Made by a program: the position numbers and the translations under genes. DNA of 17,134 nt from a bacterium (GTDB lineage: Bacteria; Omnitrophota; Gorgyraeia; Gygaellales; Profunditerraquicolaceae), in NCBI GenBank assembly GCA_004298075.1, contig SCRK01000236.1, forward strand, positions 1 through 17,134. The letters are read 5' to 3'. The notes beneath the pieces are model-generated. The model was given only the letters and a program-made list of their open reading frames with translations. It ran no database searches and was not told the DNA's origin. Of this stretch, positions 1 through 6,765 are shown piece after piece. Positions within the stretch are counted from its first letter, which is position 1. Each line of letters opens with the position of its first letter.

Positions 1-617
1 ATAGATTAAAAACGATAAATAAAAATAACTTTTCATTGGGAATAAATACCACGGTTTCCGCATACAACGCAGATTATTTACCGGATATCCTGAGTTATTG
101 TATTGGGCTAAAACCGGATTCCTATCTGATGGAACTAGCGGAGGAAAGGGAGATGTTCAGAAACCTTGGTTCGGGGGTTTGTTTAGATCAAAAGAAAAGC
201 ATTGACGCGTTGAAATTTATGTTAAATGAGTCGCGGAAGGCCAAATGCAAAAGATTCTCGGGGATCACTCAGATCATGAGAAGTCAATACTACGATGTTG
301 CCAGGGGCCTGATCCAGGGGCAAAAAAGGACAATCCCCTGTTTGGCGGGGACAGCTTTTGGGCACATTTTTTCAAATGGGGATATTTGGTGCTGCAGCGT
401 TAAAAAAAGAGTTATGGGGAACTTAAAAGATGCCGGATATGATTTTAAGAAACTCTGGCACGGCAGTGAAAGCGACAGATTGAGGAGGGAAATTTCATCC
501 GCTAGCTGCCACTGTCTTTCAGCCAACGCGGTTTATTCAAATATGTTATGCCAGGTTTGTTTTTTGCCCAAGCTTGCCAATAGTTATCTTCTTTGGAAAA
601 TAAGCGATTTTAAATGA
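1..617 (+). CDS. Radical-SAM/SPASM protein, C-terminal part (5' end outside window)
   Basis: The frame is open from base 3 to the stop at 615-617, so the true start lies upstream. A TTG at 36 is only an internal codon of a continuous frame. The visible part is the end of a radical-SAM barrel (segment around NFSLGINTTVSAYN) followed by a SPASM-like cysteine region. That region has PCLAG, then a GDIWCC segment, then the GNL...YDFKKLWHG motif typical of SPASM tails, then CHC and two further Cys. Such tails bind auxiliary [4Fe-4S] clusters in peptide- and small-molecule-modifying enzymes. The CxxxCxxC SAM-binding motif, which would be N-terminal, is not in the window, so the reaction cannot be guessed. 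The stop overlaps the next start (ATGA), indicating translational coupling. Family assignment is fairly sure; substrate is unknown. Confidence 0.78.
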   Translation, partial: RLKTINKNNFSLGINTTVSAYNADYLPDILSYCIGLKPDSYLMELAEEREMFRNLGSGVCLDQKKSIDALKFMLNESRKAKCKRFSGITQIMRSQYYDVARGLIQGQKRTIPCLAGTAFGHIFSNGDIWCCSVKKRVMGNLKDAGYDFKKLWHGSESDRLRREISSASCHCLSANAVYSNMLCQVCFLPKLANSYLLWKISDFK

Positions 618-1513
618 CCTCAAATTATCCGGGCCCGGAGATAAACAAAGGACAGGTTGTAAGCGTAGGAGTCCCTGTTTATAACGAAGGGATACATTTA
701 GACGCTTTCATTGAGAGCCTCTTGAGCCAGAGAGGTGTCAATTTCCTGGAAGTTATTTTTGTCTTAAGCGGCTGCGATGATAAAACCGAGGAATCGGTAA
801 GGAAGTATATGCAAAAAGAAAAGAGGATAAAGTTAGAGATCCAGAAAATCCGGGAGGGGAAGGCCTCGGCAATTAATCTCTTGTTAAAATCGGTTAAAGG
901 TAACATAGTGATAATTTCCAGCTCCGATCTCATACTGGAACCTGACTGTCTTAAAAACGTCCTAGCCTCTTTCAAGGACCCCAAGATAGGAATGGCGGGG
1001 TGCCATCCTTACCCGATAAGGAACTCACAGGGGATCGCGTACTCTTTAAATACTATTTTATGGCAATTACACCATGAGCTTTGTTTAAAGATGCCGAAAC
1101 TCGGGGAATTGATCGCTTTCAGGAATATTATAAAACAGATACCCGGAGATTGCGTAACGGATGAGGTTTATATCGAGGCAGCGATCAAGGAAAATGGTTA
1201 TCAGCTTTGCTATAGAGAAGACGCGGTTGTGTATAACAGATGCCCTGTAAGGCTGCGGGATCTTTTTTTACAAAGAATGAGGGTATTCTGGGGGCATATC
1301 GATATACGGCACAGATATGCTTATAAAGCCTCAAGCATGAATACGGGAATGGTTTTGATGATTTCTGCCGGGCATATAATCAAAAACCCTGGTTTAATTA
1401 TCCCTTTTGTTGTATTATGTTTTATTGAATTCTTTGCCAGGGCTACGGCTGCCTGCAGATATTATTGCGCGCGCAAACCCGTGGATTTCATTTGGCCGAC
1501 ATACCAAAAATAA
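614..1513 (+). CDS. Membrane-associated family 2 glycosyltransferase
   Basis: A 299-residue GT-A fold glycosyltransferase. The N-terminal strand with PVYNE (residues 21-25) is the nucleotide-sugar entry typical of GT2. The usual DxD is replaced by SSSD (102-105), keeping only one Asp. A TDE (182-184) sits where the catalytic ED/DD lies, and QRMRVFWGH (220-228) matches the Q/RxxRW box of processive or membrane GT2 enzymes. One or two hydrophobic segments follow (about 244-280), so the protein is probably membrane-anchored with a cytoplasmic active site. The ATG at 614 overlaps the upstream stop by 4 bases. The donor and acceptor cannot be told from sequence. Its place between a radical-SAM gene and a U32-type gene suggests it glycosylates a product of this operon (inference). 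Confidence 0.85.
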   Translation: MTSNYPGPEINKGQVVSVGVPVYNEGIHLDAFIESLLSQRGVNFLEVIFVLSGCDDKTEESVRKYMQKEKRIKLEIQKIREGKASAINLLLKSVKGNIVIISSSDLILEPDCLKNVLASFKDPKIGMAGCHPYPIRNSQGIAYSLNTILWQLHHELCLKMPKLGELIAFRNIIKQIPGDCVTDEVYIEAAIKENGYQLCYREDAVVYNRCPVRLRDLFLQRMRVFWGHIDIRHRYAYKASSMNTGMVLMISAGHIIKNPGLIIPFVVLCFIEFFARATAACRYYCARKPVDFIWPTYQK

Positions 1514-1518
1514 AGCTA

Positions 1519-2583
1519 ATGAGAGAAACGAAAAAAACAAAATTTTGTATTGGCTTGAACGGCAAAAGCGGTAATCTGGAAACTTTGCTGGACAAAAGGG
1601 GGGCTGACCTTTATGAGGTCTTTGCGCCCTGCCCTTGCGATATAGCTCCCACAGGCAGAAGGGTAGAGGTGCAGATGACTCTGCAGGAACTAAAGCGCCA
1701 GATCAGGCTGGCGCATAATCATGGAGTAGGTTACAATGTTTTGATGAACGCCTCCTGTTTTGGGGGTGCTGAATTCGGCCAGGCATATAGAAATAAAATT
1801 TCTGATTTTGTAAAGAAGATCGACGATCTGGGAGCCGACTCCGCCACCATTATGAACCCTTTTATAATAGACCTGGTCAGGCAGAGTTCTAAAAGGATCA
1901 AGATCATAGTGGGTAGTTTCGCGGAGATCGTTGAGCCTGTTAAGATCGAACGGTTCAGGTCCCGGGGGGTCAACCGTATAGTTTTGCACCAGAATGTTTA
2001 CAGGAACTTTGAGATGTTGAAGAGAATAAGAAAATATACTGATTTGGACCTAGAGATAATCCCTAATCAGGGGTGCATGAACCAGTGTGAATGTTTTATC
2101 ACGCATATCAATATAGTCGCCCATTCAAGCGTGGCCACAAAAAGCGAGATTAAAAAATTCGGCGATTATGATTTTCCAATTAAGCGCTGCAGGAGCATCC
2201 GGCAGAAAGACCCGGTTGAATTCCTGATGTCCTGTTTTATACGCCCGGAGGACCTTCGTATATACGAGAAGCTGGGTTTTAATATCTTTAAACTCGCAGG
2301 GAGGAGGTCTTCCACGGAATGGATGCTGAATTCCCTGGACGCTTACGTAAAAAGGGGATATGCCGGCAACCTTTTTGACCTCTCCGCTCATGTCGGGGAA
2401 AATCCCAAGATCTGCTACCTTCCCAATTTAGTTTTAAATGGCTGGTACCAGTATATGGGCAGCAATGCGGACCACCTGGCTTTTCGTAAAAAGGCGATAG
2501 AATTCTGCTTGCGGAATAAAATATATAAGTTTTTTCCTGATTGGAGCAAAAGTGGACCTAAAAAGAAGGCTCGGTTTAATTAA
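1519..2583 (+). CDS. U32-type Fe-S protein A (UbiU/UbiV/TrhP/RlhA-like superfamily)
   Basis: A 354-residue protein with the U32 layout: a TIM-barrel-like half with TLQELKRQIRLAHNHGVGYN then LMNASC (about 53-80), a 'lgaDsatimnPfiidl' segment, and then a cysteine cluster. That cluster has GCMNQCEC (C186, C190, C192), KRC (C224) and SCFIRPEDL (C239), followed by FKLAGRR and GYAGNLFDL. Biochemically studied U32 members bind a [4Fe-4S] cluster and hydroxylate tRNA, 23S rRNA or ubiquinone precursors without oxygen. The 'peptidase' family name is historical. I chose the ATG at 1519, five bases after the upstream stop, over a TTG at 1465 that lies inside the upstream gene. No strong ribosome binding site is seen for either. 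It is paralogous to the gene at 5545. Substrate is unknown. Confidence 0.75.
   Translation: MRETKKTKFCIGLNGKSGNLETLLDKRGADLYEVFAPCPCDIAPTGRRVEVQMTLQELKRQIRLAHNHGVGYNVLMNASCFGGAEFGQAYRNKISDFVKKIDDLGADSATIMNPFIIDLVRQSSKRIKIIVGSFAEIVEPVKIERFRSRGVNRIVLHQNVYRNFEMLKRIRKYTDLDLEIIPNQGCMNQCECFITHINIVAHSSVATKSEIKKFGDYDFPIKRCRSIRQKDPVEFLMSCFIRPEDLRIYEKLGFNIFKLAGRRSSTEWMLNSLDAYVKRGYAGNLFDLSAHVGENPKICYLPNLVLNGWYQYMGSNADHLAFRKKAIEFCLRNKIYKFFPDWSKSGPKKKARFN
2543..2546 (+). promoter_or_regulatory. Ribosome binding site supporting the GTG start of the ABC permease
   Basis: GGAG lies five bases before GTG at 2552, inside the 3' end of the upstream U32-type gene. It supports the GTG start, which makes the two genes overlap by 32 bases. 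Confidence 0.55.
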
Positions 2584-3334
2584 AGAAAAATATTTGCCGA
2601 GCCTGGTATTTATAATTTTGCTGGTTTTATTATGGGAATTCCTCGTAAGGTTATTCTCTCTTCCCGAATATATACTGCCTTCACCGCTTATGATAGCGCG
2701 GACCTTCCTAAAATTCAGGAAAATATTATTATTCCATACCTCTGTCACGGTATTTGAGACCTTGTCCGGATTTATGGTCGGGGCTATTCTGGGTTTTATC
2801 CTGGCAGTTTTTATTTGCATGTCGGATTTCTTTTACCGCACATTTTACCCTGTTCTGATAGTTATCCAAAGCATCCCGAAAGTCGCATTGGCCCCTTTTT
2901 TCATAATCTGGATGGGGTTTGGAATATTGCCTAAAATAGCCATTACTGTTTTGGTATCGATCTTTCCCGTGCTGGTAAACACATTGCACGGCCTTGTTTT
3001 TGTGAAACAGGAACTTATAGACCTGATGAAAGTTTTTCATGCTTCCAAGATCCAGGTATTGTTCAAGATAAGGATACCTTCAAGCCTGCCGTTCTTCTTT
3101 ACAAGCTTAAAGATCTCGATAATTTTTTCTGTAGTGGGAGCGATTATAGGTGAATTTGTGGGAGCGAATAAGGGCCTGGGGTATGTGATCATGATCTCCA
3201 GCAGTAATTTGAATACAAGTTTGATGTTCGCTGCCTTATTCCTGCTGGGAGCCATAGGGGTCTTTTGTTCTCTACTCGTATCTTTATCCGAAAAGATGCT
3301 GCTGCCTTGGCATAAAGAGGCCAAAGATGCCTGA
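2552..3334 (+). CDS. ABC transporter permease, nitrate/sulfonate/taurine (SsuC/TauC) type
   Basis: A 260-residue integral membrane protein with about six hydrophobic segments, the first at residues 16-34. The N-terminal phrase 'LPEYILPSPLMIARTF' is the usual signature of this permease family. IQSIPKVALAPFFIIWMGFG (about 107-126) is its most conserved helix pair. The coupling (EAA) loop is ELIDLMKVFHASKIQVLFKI with IRIP and a Phe-rich stretch following. The length matches the family. Two copies would form the channel with the ATPase encoded next. Family members import sulfonates, nitrate, thiamine precursors or aromatic and other small molecules with a periplasmic binding protein. No such gene is in the window, so the substrate and even the binding-protein requirement are open. 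It starts with GTG and overlaps both neighbours. Confidence 0.9.
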   Translation: MDLKRRLGLIKEKYLPSLVFIILLVLLWEFLVRLFSLPEYILPSPLMIARTFLKFRKILLFHTSVTVFETLSGFMVGAILGFILAVFICMSDFFYRTFYPVLIVIQSIPKVALAPFFIIWMGFGILPKIAITVLVSIFPVLVNTLHGLVFVKQELIDLMKVFHASKIQVLFKIRIPSSLPFFFTSLKISIIFSVVGAIIGEFVGANKGLGYVIMISSSNLNTSLMFAALFLLGAIGVFCSLLVSLSEKMLLPWHKEAKDA

Positions 3335-4082
3335 AAAAATGATAGAGGTCCTTAAGATCGGCAAAGAATTTACCAATAATTTCAAGAGCCTGGAGGTCTT
3401 AAAAGATATCAGTTTTTCCGTCAATAGGGGAAGTTTCACCAGTATTGTCGGAATGAGCGGCTGCGGAAAGACTACTTTATTAAAAATAATTTGCGGGATA
3501 TCCAACCCTTATTCAGGGCAGATATTGATCAACGGAGAAGCGGCTTTAAAAGCCGGCAAAAACCATTATTTTGGGATTGTTTTCCAGGAGCCCACCCTTT
3601 TACCCTGGAGAAATGTATATAACAATATAGAGTTGCCATTGGAACTGAATTCCTGCCCCAGAACTAAATTTAAAACCGACGATCTGATCAGGCTGGTTGG
3701 ACTTAAAGGTTTTGAAGATGTCATGCCCCATGAATTATCCGCCGGCATGAAGGCCAGGGTTGCCATAGCCAGGGCCCTGATATTCCATCCGTCGATCCTG
3801 CTTATGGATGAGGCTTTTAATAACCTGGATGAGATAACCAGGGGCAACCTTAACTTAGAGCTGCTGCGCATTTGGAAAGAAATAAAGACCACGGTATTGT
3901 TTGTAACCCACAATATAAGCGAAGCCATATTCCTCTCTGACCGTATAATCGTGCTTACCCCCAGGCCAGGTACGGTAAGAAAAGTAATCGATGTCGATCT
4001 CCCCCGGCCAAGAGATAAGCAGACAAGGCGCCTGCCGGAATTTATCGAGATAGTCGAAAACGCCAGGGAGCTGCTGAGCTGA
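3327..4082 (+). CDS. ABC transporter ATP-binding protein, SsuB/TauB type
   Basis: A 251-residue nucleotide-binding subunit for the permease encoded just upstream. All ATPase motifs are present: Walker A GMSGCGKT (42-49), Q-loop VFQEPTLLPW (Q87, the LLPW being typical of this family), signature LSAGM (137-141, with Ala instead of the usual second Gly), Walker B ILLMDE (E162), D-loop NNLDE and H-loop VTH (H195). It should be functional. The ATG at 3327 overlaps the permease stop by 8 bases, so the two are translationally coupled. The C-terminal segment with TPRPG and LPRPRD is also typical of SsuB/TauB/NrtD proteins. Confidence 0.92.
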   Translation: MPEKMIEVLKIGKEFTNNFKSLEVLKDISFSVNRGSFTSIVGMSGCGKTTLLKIICGISNPYSGQILINGEAALKAGKNHYFGIVFQEPTLLPWRNVYNNIELPLELNSCPRTKFKTDDLIRLVGLKGFEDVMPHELSAGMKARVAIARALIFHPSILLMDEAFNNLDEITRGNLNLELLRIWKEIKTTVLFVTHNISEAIFLSDRIIVLTPRPGTVRKVIDVDLPRPRDKQTRRLPEFIEIVENARELLS

Positions 4083-4100
4083 TAAAATTACGCTGAATCA

Positions 4101-5516
4101 ATGAGAGATATTAAGGCAGGATATTCCAGTAGTTTAATCGAACGGTCAAAACAAATACGTGATTCTTTAAATGTCGATGTCCTTAATAAGGCAGGCATAG
4201 CCAGAAGCAGGCTTCAGTTCGAGTTATTTAATCAATACCCGCCGATCTATCTTCTGCGTCCCATTAAAAATCCAGAAGAAATATTCTCTTCGGATAATGA
4301 TCCTCGGCCCTCCGGGATGAGCAGGCCGCTGGCATTATATGTACACATACCTTTTTGTCTGAAGAAATGCACCTTTTGCTGTTTCTTCAGCATCGATAAG
4401 TGGGCGGATGGATATATAAACAGATATTTGCGTTATTTAGAGAAGGAGATCTGCTTATTGTCCAAGAAGGAGCATTTTAAGAAAAGCAGGATAAACTCCG
4501 TACATTTTGGCGGAGGTACGCCCACCCTTTTGAATAAAAGGCAGCTGTTCCGGTTAACAAATGTTATAAGGAGGAATTTCTGCGTTGCCGCGGACGCGGA
4601 ATTTACCTTTGAGACGACCCCTGAATCGCTCAACCGGGAAAAACTGGAGTATTTTCGCGAAAGCGGTTTTAACCGTTTGAGCATAGGCATCCAGACTTTT
4701 GACAATCATCTTTTACGGTCGCATAAAAGATTATATACCGCTAAGCAGGCGGTCAGGGCTTTTAAATTAAGCCGACGCTCCGGATTTTCAAAAATAAACA
4801 TTGATCTGCTGTTCGGTTTGACCGGGCAGGACCTAGCCAGCTGGGATGAATCCTTGAAGATAGCCGCGGATTTAGGTCCGGCCAACGTGACCGCCTATCC
4901 TTTTATGGGCTGCTTTACCAGGAATGATATCCGCAAGGCATTCAATAATTTCCAAGATGAGGGAAATCAAAGGCTGTTAATGCATATTATGGCGATTGAA
5001 AAGTTTACCGGGTTAGGATATATCCAGGTAACTCCTTATCAATTTATTAGAACACCAGAGTATTCATTTAAACAGCAGGAGCATAAATCCAAAAGCGGCC
5101 AAATACATGCTTTCGGGGTTACGGGCCATTCTTTCTTAAATAATGTAGAATACCATAATCATCACACGTTAAAAGGTTATGAGGATATGCTGCTTAATAA
5201 CATTATTCCCATAGAGAGAGGAAGGCATCTCAGCAGAAAAGAACAGATGATCAGATTTGCGATATATAACTTACAAAAGAGGGCTGGAGTTAATCGCAAA
5301 GATGGAGGAATAGATAAGGCTGTTTTTGCCGAGAGATTCGGTGTTCCCTTGGAAAGCGAATTCTCCGCTAAGCTGCGAAGGCTGCTTGGCCTGGGTTTGA
5401 TCAAAGATACCGGCCGGTATATACGCCTTAGCTACCTTGGCATACTATACCACACCGAAGTATGCCAGCTTTTCTATTTGAAAAAAGACAGGGAAGAGAT
5501 TACCAGGCTTTTTTAA
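4101..5516 (+). CDS. HemN/HemW-like radical-SAM protein
   Basis: A 471-residue radical-SAM enzyme of the coproporphyrinogen-III-oxidase-like group. YVHIPFC leads into C86-x3-C90-x2-C93 with a further C94. These bind the SAM [4Fe-4S] cluster. HFGGGTPTLL (135-144) and RLSIGIQTFD follow, and a HemN_C-like region ends with an AFGVTGHSF segment and a C-terminal winged-helix-like part. The family includes true HemN (heme synthesis), HemW (heme chaperone) and class C radical-SAM C-methyltransferases. HemN's EIDP and HemW's EANP are here ETTP, and the CGC of HemN is CC. With its U32/ABC neighbours, this argues for a specialised enzyme, perhaps a methylase, rather than a housekeeping heme gene (inference). 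An N-terminal extension of about 75 residues precedes the barrel. The gap to the ATPase gene is 18 bases. Confidence 0.82.
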   Translation: MRDIKAGYSSSLIERSKQIRDSLNVDVLNKAGIARSRLQFELFNQYPPIYLLRPIKNPEEIFSSDNDPRPSGMSRPLALYVHIPFCLKKCTFCCFFSIDKWADGYINRYLRYLEKEICLLSKKEHFKKSRINSVHFGGGTPTLLNKRQLFRLTNVIRRNFCVAADAEFTFETTPESLNREKLEYFRESGFNRLSIGIQTFDNHLLRSHKRLYTAKQAVRAFKLSRRSGFSKINIDLLFGLTGQDLASWDESLKIAADLGPANVTAYPFMGCFTRNDIRKAFNNFQDEGNQRLLMHIMAIEKFTGLGYIQVTPYQFIRTPEYSFKQQEHKSKSGQIHAFGVTGHSFLNNVEYHNHHTLKGYEDMLLNNIIPIERGRHLSRKEQMIRFAIYNLQKRAGVNRKDGGIDKAVFAERFGVPLESEFSAKLRRLLGLGLIKDTGRYIRLSYLGILYHTEVCQLFYLKKDREEITRLF

Positions 5517-5534
5517 GGGGTGAAATAATTTTCT

Positions 5535-5539
5535 GGAGG
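5535..5539 (+). promoter_or_regulatory. Ribosome binding site deciding the start of U32-type gene B
   Basis: GGAGG sits five bases before ATG at 5545 and only two bases before an in-frame TTG at 5542. It therefore favours the ATG. Confidence 0.7.
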
Positions 5540-5544
5540 TTTTG

Positions 5545-6765
5545 ATGAAATTATCCGTGCCCACCAATTGGCAGAAGGATTTACTGACAAAACTGAACAA
5601 AGAAAATGTCGCGGAAATTTACGGTAAATTAAAGGAGGATATCTTTGGGGGAGGGCGCTCCTCGGTGTATTTGCCGGCCGTGAATAAAAAGGAAGTTAAG
5701 GAATTTGTTTCCGCCGCGCATGGGTTTGGTTTGAAGTTCAATTATTTATTGAATTCTTTATGCCTGTCGAATCTGGAATGGACCCCTAAGGGGCAGCGGC
5801 AGATCCGTGGTTTTCTTGACTGGCTGGCACAAATAGGGGTGGATAGCGTTACGGTATCTTTGCCTTATTTGCTGCAGATGATCAAGAAATGCTATCCGGC
5901 CTTTGAAGTAAATGTATCCATTAATACCGATATCAACAGCCTTACGAAGGCGAAAACCTGGGAAGGTTTAGGCGCCGATCAGCTTACCTTATCCCTGAAC
6001 ATAAACCGTGATTTTGAAACGCTAAAACAAATACGCAAGAATGTTAAGTGCCGGCTCCAGCTGATAGCCAATCTGTTATGCCTGCATAATTACCCTTTCT
6101 GTTCCTATCACTATGTATCCACAAGCCACAACTCGCAGATAACCAGCAAAATAAACAAGGACCTTTATTTCACCTACTATCAATTACAGTGCAGGCATTT
6201 AAGCCTTTCAGAGCCTTACAGGCTGATTTCTTCGGGCTGGATAAGGCCGGAAGACCTGAAGTACTACGAGGAGGTAGGGATAGACAGGATAAAACTTATC
6301 GACAGAAGGATGAAGACCGAGCTTATCCTGCGCGCGGTTGAAGCGTATACTGCCAGGAGCTATGACGGCAACCTTTTTGACCTGTTTTTTTACCGGACTA
6401 CCCGGGGGAACAGCCAGTTTTCAAAGAATTTTATAAGAAGGTTTTTTGATTATTTTATTTCGTTAAGGCACCTGAATTTATTTAAGATCTACAAGGAGAT
6501 GCGTTATCTGCAGATAAAAGATTCCATCTATCTGGACAACAGGAAATTAGACGGTTTCATTTCTTATTTCTTTTCCGGGAAATGTAAACTTACGAATTGC
6601 CAGGAGTGCGATTATTGCCGCCGGACAGCCGATAACGCGCTTGTTATACCCGGGGAATACAAAGAAAAAATGCTCAATATCTATAAAAATGTCTTGCAGT
6701 ATTTTATTGACGGCAGCCTATTTTATGCCGACAAGGGAAAGAAATGCCAAGATCGCCGTCGATGA
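5545..6765 (+). CDS. U32-type Fe-S protein B with extra C-terminal four-Cys cluster
   Basis: A 406-residue paralogue of the protein encoded at 1519. Shared landmarks are FNYLLNSLC (LMNASC in A), WIRPEDLKYYEEVGIDRIKL, RR..TE, and RSYDGNLFDL. The central cysteines differ: CLHNYPFC (C179, C186) has Tyr where A has its second Cys, C216 is kept in QCR, and the position of A's C239 is Gly. In exchange it has a C-terminal C347-x4-C352-x2-C355-x2-C358 cluster (GKCKLTNCQECDYC), which probably binds a second Fe-S cluster or zinc. Such differing Cys sets in two paralogues in one operon recall the UbiU/UbiV heterodimer. A strong ribosome binding site fixes the start. It overlaps the next gene by 22 bases. 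Substrate is unknown. Confidence 0.75.
   Translation: MKLSVPTNWQKDLLTKLNKENVAEIYGKLKEDIFGGGRSSVYLPAVNKKEVKEFVSAAHGFGLKFNYLLNSLCLSNLEWTPKGQRQIRGFLDWLAQIGVDSVTVSLPYLLQMIKKCYPAFEVNVSINTDINSLTKAKTWEGLGADQLTLSLNINRDFETLKQIRKNVKCRLQLIANLLCLHNYPFCSYHYVSTSHNSQITSKINKDLYFTYYQLQCRHLSLSEPYRLISSGWIRPEDLKYYEEVGIDRIKLIDRRMKTELILRAVEAYTARSYDGNLFDLFFYRTTRGNSQFSKNFIRRFFDYFISLRHLNLFKIYKEMRYLQIKDSIYLDNRKLDGFISYFFSGKCKLTNCQECDYCRRTADNALVIPGEYKEKMLNIYKNVLQYFIDGSLFYADKGKKCQDRRR

Noticed and set aside
1465..1518. Longer TTG start for U32-type gene A
   Set aside because: It would lie within the upstream glycosyltransferase gene and add 18 residues with no family similarity; the ATG at 1519 directly follows the upstream stop.
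2434..2820. 128-codon open frame on the - strand
   Set aside because: Overlaps the U32-A end and the permease start, which both have family motifs; no supporting signals.
4101..5516. Calling this gene hemN
   Set aside because: Motif differences from HemN and HemW and the non-heme context make the symbol unsafe.
1519..6765. Reading the two U32 genes as collagenase-type proteases
   Set aside because: Studied U32 members with this cysteine-cluster layout are Fe-S hydroxylation proteins; no protease catalytic residues are visible.
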